From Lotus japonicus (lineage: Eukaryota; Streptophyta; Magnoliopsida; Fabales; Fabaceae), in the NCBI RefSeq assembly GCF_012489685.1, contig NC_080046.1:1180501-1244500 (forward strand): 64,000 nt of DNA, written 5' to 3'. Shown one piece after another: positions 56,754-64,000 of the stretch (position 1 is its first letter; every line of letters starts with the position of its first letter). Made by a program: the position numbers and the translations under genes. The notes below the pieces were generated by a model that worked only from the letters and a program-made list of their open reading frames with translations, was not told the DNA's origin and made no database searches.

Positions 56754-59700
56754 ATGCTAAATTTGGGGAGTCGAGTTAGCCCTTCTATTCCTGGATCTAG
56801 TTCACAAATTTATTTATCTACAGGTATGAACACTGGTTCACTTCAAGCCATTAGGCAGCAAGTAGATGATAGTAACCATGAAATGGTTAACATGTTATCT
56901 CGACAGATAGGTGAGCTAATCAACCCTGTGCTCCAAAATAATAATGCCAATAATCAGCATTTGGCACGACAGATGGATCGTTTGGCGACAGCCCTGGGGG
57001 CACCAGTCGAGATCCAATCGGCGCCAGGGATTAACCAAATCCCGTTGCCTAACCATGTCCCTGCCCCTGTGCGCTATCAGGTGCCGCAACACCAAGAGAT
57101 GAGGGCAAACCCTTTGTACGAGGCAGTGCAGCCGCCATTGCAAAATGTATATATGGTAAACAGGGAAGAACACGCTGATGGTGTGCTAGAAAGAATTCGA
57201 CACCAGAACGCTGGGGGGCAACAAAATGTTGCTGCTGTGGTGGAGCAACTGTTGAACCAACATGGTTTCAACATGGGTTTCGCGAATAGACCCCATTTTG
57301 TGTCAGCCTTTACAGAGGAGGTTCTCGAATCAGAACTTCCTCGAGGCTGGAAGGTCCCCAAATTCACTAAGTTCTCGGGGGATTCAGGAGAGTCCACTGT
57401 AGAACACATAGCCAGGTACCAAATCGAAGCAGGAGACCTAGCCATCAATGAAAATTTAAAAATGAAGTACTTCCCGAGTTCTTTAACCAAGAATGCATTT
57501 ACCTGGTTCACCACCCTCGCTCCTAGGTCAGTCCATACATGGGCTCAGTTGGAAAGAATTTTCCATGAACAGTTCTTTAGGGGAGAGTGCAAAGTAAGTT
57601 TGAAGGATCTGGCTAGTGTTAAAAGAAAGCCAGCAGAGTCTATTGATGATTACCTAAACAGGTTTAGGATGCTTAAATCTCGATGTTTCACCCATGTCCC
57701 TGAACACGAGCTAGTTGTCTTAGCCGCTGGTGGTCTAGAGTATTCCATTAGAAAGAAAATCGACACTCAGTATATTCGAGATATGTCTTTACTCGCAGAT
57801 AGAGTGAGGCACATCGAATTACTAAAGGCCGAAAAGTCCGAGGAAAGGGCCAAGACTACTAAGTGGCCAAAGAAGGAGAAGGTAGCGTACATAGACGCGG
57901 ATTCAGTATGTCAAAATCCATGTGTCTATCGAGAAGTCCCTGCAGACGTCGATTTAAATGATGTCAATCTGGCTGAACTTCAGCCAGGGGATCCTTATGT
58001 TTGTAAAGCATTGAAACCACGTGAAAACAAACTTGGGGAGGAAAACCCCAAGAACACGATTCCTGCTGTGAAAACTTATACTTTTGATGTGACCAAATGT
58101 GATGCAATCTATGATATACTTGTGTCTGATGGTTTGCTTGTGGTCCCTAAAGACCAAAAACTTCCTTCTCCTGAACAAAGGAAGGGGAAGAAATATTGCA
58201 AATATCACAACTTTTTTGGTCATTGGACCTCACAATGTGTTCGTTTCAGGGATCTTGTGCAGGGGGCATTGGACTCGGGAAGGCTCAAGTATGACGAAAA
58301 ATCCAAAAGCCAAATGAAGATCGACTCCGACCCACTGCAGGTAGCTGAAGCCAACTACGTGGAACCTTTCTACATTGGCATGGTTGACATTTCTGAGAAG
58401 CTGAATCTGGGCCTGACACTCGAGGAGGCAAAGGAGGAAAACACGGCTGTCGAAGAACCAGACGTCGGGAAAGAGGTGAGCCTAGAGGAGGTTTACCCCA
58501 AGACAGGGGAAACTCTTGTCGAGTTTTTGTCACGAAGCAAAGATAACGAGAAAGAGGTCATGCTTTGTCCTCGATGTAGTGTCGTTTTCGACAAGTCAGC
58601 AGCTAAAGCCTATCAAGATTCTGAGATGAAGAGGCATTACCAGAGCAAAATGCCTGTGTCTAGAAGGTTGAAGTATCCCCACGAGGAGTGGGTTGAGAGG
58701 GATCAAGAACTCGATGGCCACAAAGGCCAGAGGTCAAGAATCAAGGACAAGACTTATGTCCCTGATGCTGGTTTGCCAAAGAATCAATGGTTTAGGCCAG
58801 CACCCCCAAGACCAAAACCATACCCCAAGTGGCAGAAAATCGACTTAGGCCAGGGGTCATCTTACATCAACAATTCCCGTGTGTCGCGGAACTATTCCTA
58901 TGGCTCTGGGAATTATTATGCTCCTGAGCAAATGACTAGAACTCAATTCAGACGTTTCCTGAGGAAAAGAAAAGCTGAGAGAGAAAGAGGTGGCAAGTTC
59001 CGTTCATTATGGGACATAAAGCCAGAAGACAACCCTCACAAGGAACCTAGTGTGGCGTCAATCATCAACCAGCTCGACCATGCTATCAAACAGGGAACAG
59101 TTGTGCCCCCAAACCCGGCCAAAGAAAAAGGGAAAGATGTGGCTGAGGACGAGGATGAAGACATGCTCGACGATTTCGATGATAGCGATGGGGAAGATCT
59201 CAACATCATCTGCGTAGTGTCTATCTTACCCGCTGAATTCGACAGGATCTCGGAGGTCACCGAGAATGAAGAAGACTACTACGACGAGGAGGAGCCAGAT
59301 GACAACCCCTTGTGCTACTACGTGATGCAAAAAGGATCCGTCGAAGACGAAAGAGCTATTTTCCAGAGGCCAACGGAGCAGATGAAAAGCCACTTGAAGC
59401 CGTTATTCGTTTGGGCCAAAGTCGACGAAAAAGGAGTCAATAAAGTTCTTGTCGACGGAGGGGCCACGATCAATTTAATGCCTAAGTTTATGCTCAAGAA
59501 GCTAGGCAAAACTGAAGCAGACTTAATCCCTCACGACATGGTCCTTTCCGACTATGAAGGGAAGACAGGTTCTTCTTTAGGAGCAATTATGATGAACATA
59601 ACCGTAGGAACGGTGGCCCGTTCCACATTGTTCATCGTGGTGCCCTCAAAAGCCAACTACAGCCTGCTATTGGGGAGAGAATGGATCCACGGCGTGGGGG

Positions 59701-60026
59701 CAGTGCCCTCAACTCTGCACCAACGTATTTCCATTTGGAAAGCAGATGGAGTCGTCGAGAACGTGCAAGCAGATCAGAGCTACTACTTAGCGGAGACAGG
59801 TTACGTCAGCAAGAAAAATTTCGAAAAGAGTTTAGCCACAATTGCTCCTCTAGACACAGTGACCTCTCAATATTTCAACCCGTATTCGGAGTACTCGGTG
59901 ACGTTGGATCCCATCAGGGGTTTAAACCTTAATGAAGCATACAAACCTGATGCCATGAGTGGATGGCACAGCGATGAAGAAAAGGATGCCACAACTGAGT
60001 GGCAAAATGAGGTTAAAGATGATTAA
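56754..60026 (+). CDS. gag-protease polyprotein of the Tat element
   Basis: 1090 residues in frame (the true start is upstream, see the frameshifted N-terminal part). Residues about 215-360 are the retrotransposon gag domain (FTWFTTLAPRSVHTWAQLE, then DYLNRFRMLKSRC). At about 481-496 is a single zinc-knuckle-like C-x3-H...GH...C (CKYHNFFGHWTSQC). A long acidic hinge (about 790-870) follows. The aspartic protease site is VLVDGGATINLMP (about 899-911), with Asp-Gly-Gly in place of the usual Asp-Ser/Thr-Gly, a form I have seen in related plant elements; then LLGREWI near 975. It forms the particle and cuts the polyprotein. The reading frame is open to 60026, then pol is in another frame. Confidence 0.9.
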   Translation: MLNLGSRVSPSIPGSSSQIYLSTGMNTGSLQAIRQQVDDSNHEMVNMLSRQIGELINPVLQNNNANNQHLARQMDRLATALGAPVEIQSAPGINQIPLPNHVPAPVRYQVPQHQEMRANPLYEAVQPPLQNVYMVNREEHADGVLERIRHQNAGGQQNVAAVVEQLLNQHGFNMGFANRPHFVSAFTEEVLESELPRGWKVPKFTKFSGDSGESTVEHIARYQIEAGDLAINENLKMKYFPSSLTKNAFTWFTTLAPRSVHTWAQLERIFHEQFFRGECKVSLKDLASVKRKPAESIDDYLNRFRMLKSRCFTHVPEHELVVLAAGGLEYSIRKKIDTQYIRDMSLLADRVRHIELLKAEKSEERAKTTKWPKKEKVAYIDADSVCQNPCVYREVPADVDLNDVNLAELQPGDPYVCKALKPRENKLGEENPKNTIPAVKTYTFDVTKCDAIYDILVSDGLLVVPKDQKLPSPEQRKGKKYCKYHNFFGHWTSQCVRFRDLVQGALDSGRLKYDEKSKSQMKIDSDPLQVAEANYVEPFYIGMVDISEKLNLGLTLEEAKEENTAVEEPDVGKEVSLEEVYPKTGETLVEFLSRSKDNEKEVMLCPRCSVVFDKSAAKAYQDSEMKRHYQSKMPVSRRLKYPHEEWVERDQELDGHKGQRSRIKDKTYVPDAGLPKNQWFRPAPPRPKPYPKWQKIDLGQGSSYINNSRVSRNYSYGSGNYYAPEQMTRTQFRRFLRKRKAERERGGKFRSLWDIKPEDNPHKEPSVASIINQLDHAIKQGTVVPPNPAKEKGKDVAEDEDEDMLDDFDDSDGEDLNIICVVSILPAEFDRISEVTENEEDYYDEEEPDDNPLCYYVMQKGSVEDERAIFQRPTEQMKSHLKPLFVWAKVDEKGVNKVLVDGGATINLMPKFMLKKLGKTEADLIPHDMVLSDYEGKTGSSLGAIMMNITVGTVARSTLFIVVPSKANYSLLLGREWIHGVGAVPSTLHQRISIWKADGVVENVQADQSYYLAETGYVSKKNFEKSLATIAPLDTVTSQYFNPYSEYSVTLDPIRGLNLNEAYKPDAMSGWHSDEEKDATTEWQNEVKDD

Positions 60027-62256
60027 TTCGAGCCTAGCTCGAATTTCGGCTTACGCAGCCGAAAACAGAATAAGGACGGCCTTAGAGGCCGCAAGAATAG
60101 CCAAAGAAATGGCTACTGACGAAGCCAATGCCTCAATTCTTCCTGTCAAAATGACATCTCAGGAGGAGGCAAAAGCACAGAAGGATAACACGCGCATAAG
60201 GAAAAACGAGCAGAGTGTCGATGAATGCGAATTCGAGGACCTTTGCAATTTGAGGCTAGATTGCATCTACGATGACGGCCCATTAGGCTTCGAAAAGCCA
60301 GTGGTCGACATGTCCAAGAAAATGGAAGCACAAGACCCTTTGGAAGAAGTGGACCTGGGTGATGGCTCAGAAAAGAGGCCAACATACATCAGTGCTCTTA
60401 TTGACCCAGAATTAAAGGATAAGATGGTGAAATTACTCAAGGAATTCAAAGACTGTTTCGCTTGGGATTACGATGAAATGCCTGGCCTCAGTCGAGAATT
60501 GGTGGAATTGAAGTTACCCATCAAAGAAGACAAGAAACCAGTCAAGCAATTACCCAGGAGGTTCCATCCAGATGTGTTGGTAAAAATCAAGGAAGAAATT
60601 GAAAGGCTCCTCAGGTGTAAGTTTATCAGAACGGCTCGATATGTGGACTGGTTAGCCAACGTGGTTCCAGTGATCAAAAAGAACGGCAAGATGAGAGTTT
60701 GCATCGATTTTCGAGATCTTAACGCTGCCACTCCAAAAGACGAGTATCACATGCCTATTGCTGAAATGATGGTGGATTCAGCTGCTGGTCATGAATACTT
60801 AAGCTTGTTGGATGGTTACTCAGGCTACAATCAAATCTTCATAGCAGAAGAGGATGTGTCGAAAACAGCTTTTCGATGTCCTGGTGCCTTAGGGACATAC
60901 GAGTGGGTGGTCATGCCATTCGGATTGAAAAACGCTGGCGCGACCTACCAAAGGGTAATGAATACCATTTTTCATGATTTTATTGAAACTTTCATGCAGG
61001 TTTACATTGATGATATTGTGGTAAAGTCCCCATCAAGGGATGACCATTTATCTCATCTGAGGAAATCCTTTGAGAGGATGAGGAAATATGGCTTAAAGAT
61101 GAATCCCCTTAAATGTGCTTTTGGTGTTATTGCAGGTGATTTTTTGGGTTTTGTGGTGCACAAAAAGGGCATCGAGATCAACAAAAATAAAGCTAAAGCC
61201 ATTCTCGACACAAGTCCACCAACCAGCAAGAAGCAACTACAATCGTTATTGGGGAAGATTAACTTCCTAAGGAGATTCATTACCAACCTCAGTGAAAAGA
61301 CCAAGTCATTTTCTCCGCTTCTTCGACTAAAAAAGGAAGATGTGTTCCGCTGGGAGGCAGAGCACCAAAAGGCATTCGATGAACTCAAGAAGTACTTGTC
61401 CAATCCACCTGTAATGGTACCACCCATCAAGGGGAGGCCAATGAAGCTGTATATTTCTGCCACAGATGAAACCATCGGGAGCATGCTGGCTCAGGAAGAT
61501 GAAGATGGCAACGAAAGAGCCATATTTTATTTAAGTAGGGTGTTAAATAGCGCAGAAACTCGATACACTATGATCGAGAAATTGTGTCTATGCCTGTACT
61601 TCTCTTGTGTAAAGTTGAAATATTATATAAAGCCAATCGATGTAATGGTTTTTTCTCATTATGATATAATAAAGCACATGTTATCCAAACCAGTCTTGCA
61701 TAGTCGAATTGGTAAATGGGCTTTGGCCCTAACCAAATATTCATTAACTTACACCCCATTAAAAGCGATTAAAGGGCAGGCGGTTGCTGATTTCTTGGCA
61801 GATCACACCATGCCTAGAGAGATCATAACCTATGTGGGCATACAGCCTTGGAAGTTATATTTCGACGGTTCCAGCCATAAGAATGGAACTGGAATCGGGA
61901 TGTTTATCATGTCCCCGCAGGGCATCCCCACTAAATTCAAATTTAGGATCAAGAGTAATTGCTCGAACAATGAGGTCGAGTATGAGGCACTGATATCAGG
62001 CCTCGAGATCTTGCTAGCTCTCGGGGCAAAGAATGTCGTCGTGAAAGGGGATTCTGAGTTGGTAGTAAAGCAGCTTACCAAAGAATACAAGTGCGTTAGT
62101 GAGCATCTAGCCAAATATTATGTGAAAGCAAGCAATTTGTTGGCTAAATTCGACGAAGCTGGAATAGGACATGTTCCTAGAATAGAGAACCAAGAAGCCA
62201 ATGAATTGGCGCAGATTGCTTCTGGGTATATGATAGATAGACTAAAGTTAACATAG
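59959..62256 (+). CDS. pol: reverse transcriptase with two RNase H domains
   Basis: 765 residues. The reverse transcriptase lies at about residues 200-410, with the catalytic YIDDIVVKS at about 349 and the upstream LLDGYSGYNQI and MPFGLKNAGATYQR blocks. The first, gypsy-type RNase H follows (about 495-620; YISATDETIGSMLAQ, ADFLADH) and looks poor in catalytic acids. A second, archaeal-type RNase H begins at about 633 (LYFDGSSHKNGTGIG, NNEVEYEALISGL, GDSELVVKQ) with Asp-Glu-Asp in place. This dual arrangement is the Tat hallmark. The ORF overlaps gag-pro by 68 nt in a different frame and ends at a TAG that interrupts an otherwise continuous frame into integrase. Confidence 0.92.
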   Translation: MDGTAMKKRMPQLSGKMRLKMINSSLARISAYAAENRIRTALEAARIAKEMATDEANASILPVKMTSQEEAKAQKDNTRIRKNEQSVDECEFEDLCNLRLDCIYDDGPLGFEKPVVDMSKKMEAQDPLEEVDLGDGSEKRPTYISALIDPELKDKMVKLLKEFKDCFAWDYDEMPGLSRELVELKLPIKEDKKPVKQLPRRFHPDVLVKIKEEIERLLRCKFIRTARYVDWLANVVPVIKKNGKMRVCIDFRDLNAATPKDEYHMPIAEMMVDSAAGHEYLSLLDGYSGYNQIFIAEEDVSKTAFRCPGALGTYEWVVMPFGLKNAGATYQRVMNTIFHDFIETFMQVYIDDIVVKSPSRDDHLSHLRKSFERMRKYGLKMNPLKCAFGVIAGDFLGFVVHKKGIEINKNKAKAILDTSPPTSKKQLQSLLGKINFLRRFITNLSEKTKSFSPLLRLKKEDVFRWEAEHQKAFDELKKYLSNPPVMVPPIKGRPMKLYISATDETIGSMLAQEDEDGNERAIFYLSRVLNSAETRYTMIEKLCLCLYFSCVKLKYYIKPIDVMVFSHYDIIKHMLSKPVLHSRIGKWALALTKYSLTYTPLKAIKGQAVADFLADHTMPREIITYVGIQPWKLYFDGSSHKNGTGIGMFIMSPQGIPTKFKFRIKSNCSNNEVEYEALISGLEILLALGAKNVVVKGDSELVVKQLTKEYKCVSEHLAKYYVKASNLLAKFDEAGIGHVPRIENQEANELAQIASGYMIDRLKLT

Positions 62257-62301
62257 TTAATCAAGATCAAAGAAAAACTGAGTCCTTCAGATCTCGACAT
62301 T

Positions 62302-63594
62302 ATGGTCATTGATAATCTAACTCCTGACGATTGGAGAAAGCCAATTGTCGAATACCTGCAGAACCCAGTGGGGTCAACTGATAGAAAAGTCAAGTATAGA
62401 GCTCTAAGTTACACCATTTTAGGCAACGAGTTGTTCAAAAAGAACGTCGACGGCACACTGTTGAAATGCTTAAGCGAAGACGACGCATTTATAGCAGTAT
62501 CAGCTGCTCACGATGGCCTGTGTGGTGCTCACCAAGCAGGGGCCAAAATGAAATGGATTCTATTTAGACAAGGTTTGTATTGGCCAACTATCATGAAAAA
62601 TTGCATCGAGTACGCAAAAGGTTGTCAAGATTGCCAAAAACACTCAGGAATCCAGCATGTGCCAGCTAGTGAATTGCACTCTATTATCAAGTCATGGCCT
62701 TTTAGGGGATGGACAATAGACTTAATTGGCGAAATTCACCCAGCTTCATCAAAGCAGCACAAGTATATCATTGTGGCAGTCGACTATTTCACTAAATGGG
62801 TCGAAGCCATCCCACTACAAAACGTAACACAGGAAACGGTGATCGAGTTCATACAAAACCACATTGTATATCGATTTGGATTGCCAGAGTCCATTACAAC
62901 GGACCAAGGCACGGTGTTTGTGGGACGCAAAGTGGCAGCCTTCGCAGAATCTTGGGGCATCAAGCTTTTAACCTCGACCCCTTACTACGCTCAGGCTAAT
63001 GGCCAAGTAGAAGCAGCCAACAAAGTCCTAATAAGCTTGATCAAGAAGCATGTGGGTCGAAAACCAAAAAGCTGGCATGAATCTTTAAGCCAAGTCCTAT
63101 GGGCTTACCGGAATTCACCAAGGGAAGCGACAGGAACGACGCCTTTTCGACTGGCCTATGGCCAAGAAGCCGTATTGCCCGCAGAGGTATACTTGCAATC
63201 ATGTCGAATTCAAAGGCAAGAAGAAATCCCAAGCGACGTTTACTGGAATATGATGCTAGATGAAATGGTCAACCTCGACGAAGAAAGGCTCTTGGCACTA
63301 GACGTCTTAACAAGGCAAAAGGATCGCATAGCTAAAGCATACAACAAAAAGGTTAGAGATCGATCTTTTATTACAGGGGATTATGTGTGGAAAGTTATTC
63401 TCCCAATGGATAAAAAGGATAGAGTTTATGGAAAATGGACCCCCAGTTGGGAAGGGCCATTTACAGTCGAGAAAACGTTACCCAATAATGCTTACGTGAT
63501 TAAGGAATTGGGCAATCAGAGTCAATGTGTTACGATAAATGGCAAGTATTTAAAAGCATATAAGCCAATGTTGCACGAATGTAAAATCGAATGA
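62302..63594 (+). CDS. pol: integrase part of the Tat element
   Basis: 430 residues, in the same frame as the RT ORF and separated from it by one TAG (62254-62256). The zinc-binding H-x-H-C-x2-C region lies at about residues 70-115 (HDGLCGAHQ ... GCQDCQKH). The catalytic core has Asp in TIDLIG (about 141), Asp in TTDQGT (about 201) and Glu 36 residues later in QVEAAN, giving the D,D35E triad. The C-terminal part (WTPSWEGPFTVEKTL...AYVIKEL) is the GPY/F-like module. No chromodomain is seen, as expected for Tat elements. Confidence 0.92.
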   Translation: MVIDNLTPDDWRKPIVEYLQNPVGSTDRKVKYRALSYTILGNELFKKNVDGTLLKCLSEDDAFIAVSAAHDGLCGAHQAGAKMKWILFRQGLYWPTIMKNCIEYAKGCQDCQKHSGIQHVPASELHSIIKSWPFRGWTIDLIGEIHPASSKQHKYIIVAVDYFTKWVEAIPLQNVTQETVIEFIQNHIVYRFGLPESITTDQGTVFVGRKVAAFAESWGIKLLTSTPYYAQANGQVEAANKVLISLIKKHVGRKPKSWHESLSQVLWAYRNSPREATGTTPFRLAYGQEAVLPAEVYLQSCRIQRQEEIPSDVYWNMMLDEMVNLDEERLLALDVLTRQKDRIAKAYNKKVRDRSFITGDYVWKVILPMDKKDRVYGKWTPSWEGPFTVEKTLPNNAYVIKELGNQSQCVTINGKYLKAYKPMLHECKIE

Positions 63595-63677
63595 AACATG
63601 AACGATAAAATTGCCAAATTATATTCATTAATCGAAAAACGTTACAAGTATGGCAAAATACAAGTAAAACTAGAAAC

Positions 63678-64000
63678 CTAAAAAGGAAAAATGGCTCTGT
63701 ATCCGTCATATTTAGCTTGCATGGGTGCTAATCGACCCACCAGCGCCACCATCTGGCCCTCAAGTCGAGCCTTCTTTTGACGAGCAACCAGGTCTTCAAG
63801 GGAGGCTGCAAGAATCGCGACAACTGACTGAACAAGACCTTCAGGATCTTGCTGATCCAAAGAGGCCTGGAGAAAATCGAATTTCTCCCTCCACTCATCT
63901 ATTTGGTGTTCTTGAAAGAACACCATTACTGAAAGTTCCCGGAACTCTTCAAACAGAGGCTTGGCCTCCAAGAGAAGCCCCTGGAACTCCTGAAGAGGAA
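63678..64000 (-). CDS. antisense ORF behind pol, open at the window edge
   Basis: The minus strand is open from the right edge to a stop at 63678, at least 107 codons. The product is rich in Glu, Leu, Gln and Ala with heptad-like spacing (FEEFRELSVMVFFQEHQIDE; ILAASLEDLVARQKKARLEG), as in a coiled coil. It starts 80 bp beyond the integrase stop and opposes the element. Antisense extra ORFs between pol and the 3' LTR are known in some Tat-lineage elements, several encoding a plant-mobile-domain-like protein with a coiled-coil end. Only the C-terminal part is visible, so the domain is not shown. It might instead be a chance frame. Confidence 0.5.
   Translation of the reverse strand, partial: PLQEFQGLLLEAKPLFEEFRELSVMVFFQEHQIDEWREKFDFLQASLDQQDPEGLVQSVVAILAASLEDLVARQKKARLEGQMVALVGRLAPMQAKYDGYRAIFPF

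Larger units (their letters stand above)
55400..64000 (+). mobile_element. Ty3/gypsy retrotransposon of the Tat lineage, right end outside the window
   Basis: In order: LTR-like region to 56282, primer site, gag-protease (56429-60026), reverse transcriptase with two RNase H domains (59959-62256), integrase (to 63594) and an antisense ORF. Order PR-RT-RH-INT marks Ty3/gypsy; the extra archaeal-type RNase H after the degenerate normal one marks the Tat clade. It is inactive as it stands: a frameshift in gag at about 56690 and an in-frame TAG at 62254-62256. The gag-pol overlap of 68 nt in different frames may be natural or decay. The 3' LTR is not in the window. Confidence 0.92.

Overview
The window looks like nuclear DNA of a dicot plant, most probably a legume. 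It has AT-rich intergenic DNA, intron-rich genes with GT/AG borders, plant gene families (PHT1 phosphate transporter, AP2/ERF factor, plant PP1) and many plant transposons: Tat-lineage Ty3/gypsy, Helitron-like, hAT, Mutator-like, LINE, SINE and TRIM. The legume assignment rests on the general look of the repeats and is an inference. No bacterial, organellar or CRISPR-like sequence was seen.

Layout. 0-6 kb is gene-free AT-rich DNA with Helitron-like ends and a duplicated block. At 6.46 kb lies a small secreted Cys-rich peptide gene with a Mutator-like element just behind it. 8.0-12.0 kb holds a PHT1 phosphate transporter (minus strand) with a leader intron and a decayed duplicate of its 3' end. 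12-25 kb is a graveyard: a broken NAD-carrier-like fragment, an unrecognised frameshifted coding remnant, several tandem repeats, a large foldback element and a Mutator-like element. 25.1-30.97 kb is a ten-exon minus-strand gene for the GPI-anchor enzyme PIG-L, which I assembled exon by exon; its introns carry a hAT MITE, a Mutator-like MITE and a solo LTR. 35.4-37.7 kb is a three-exon PP1 catalytic subunit gene (minus) with a TRIM retrotransposon in intron 2. 38-46 kb holds a second Mutator-like MITE, a hAT element with a SINE nested in it, a small secreted His/Pro/Lys-rich peptide gene and a truncated LINE. 46-55 kb holds a Mutator-like element, a GC-rich LTR-like segment, an intronless group IX-type ERF gene, another Mutator-like element and two MITEs. 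From about 55.4 kb to the right edge lies a Ty3/gypsy element of the Tat lineage (gag-protease, RT, two RNase H domains, integrase), broken by a frameshift and a stop codon, with an antisense ORF behind pol that runs off the window.

The host genes do not form a pathway together; they are independent housekeeping or regulatory genes. The notable structure is the transposon archaeology: six elements with 9-bp or near-9-bp target duplications, clear nesting (SINE in hAT, Mutator-like element in a foldback element), and non-coding elements in the introns of two apparently intact genes. No clearly undescribed system is proven here. The best candidates for a second look are the antisense ORF of the Tat element, the two small secreted peptide genes and the palindromic-repeat element at 46.6-47.6 kb.
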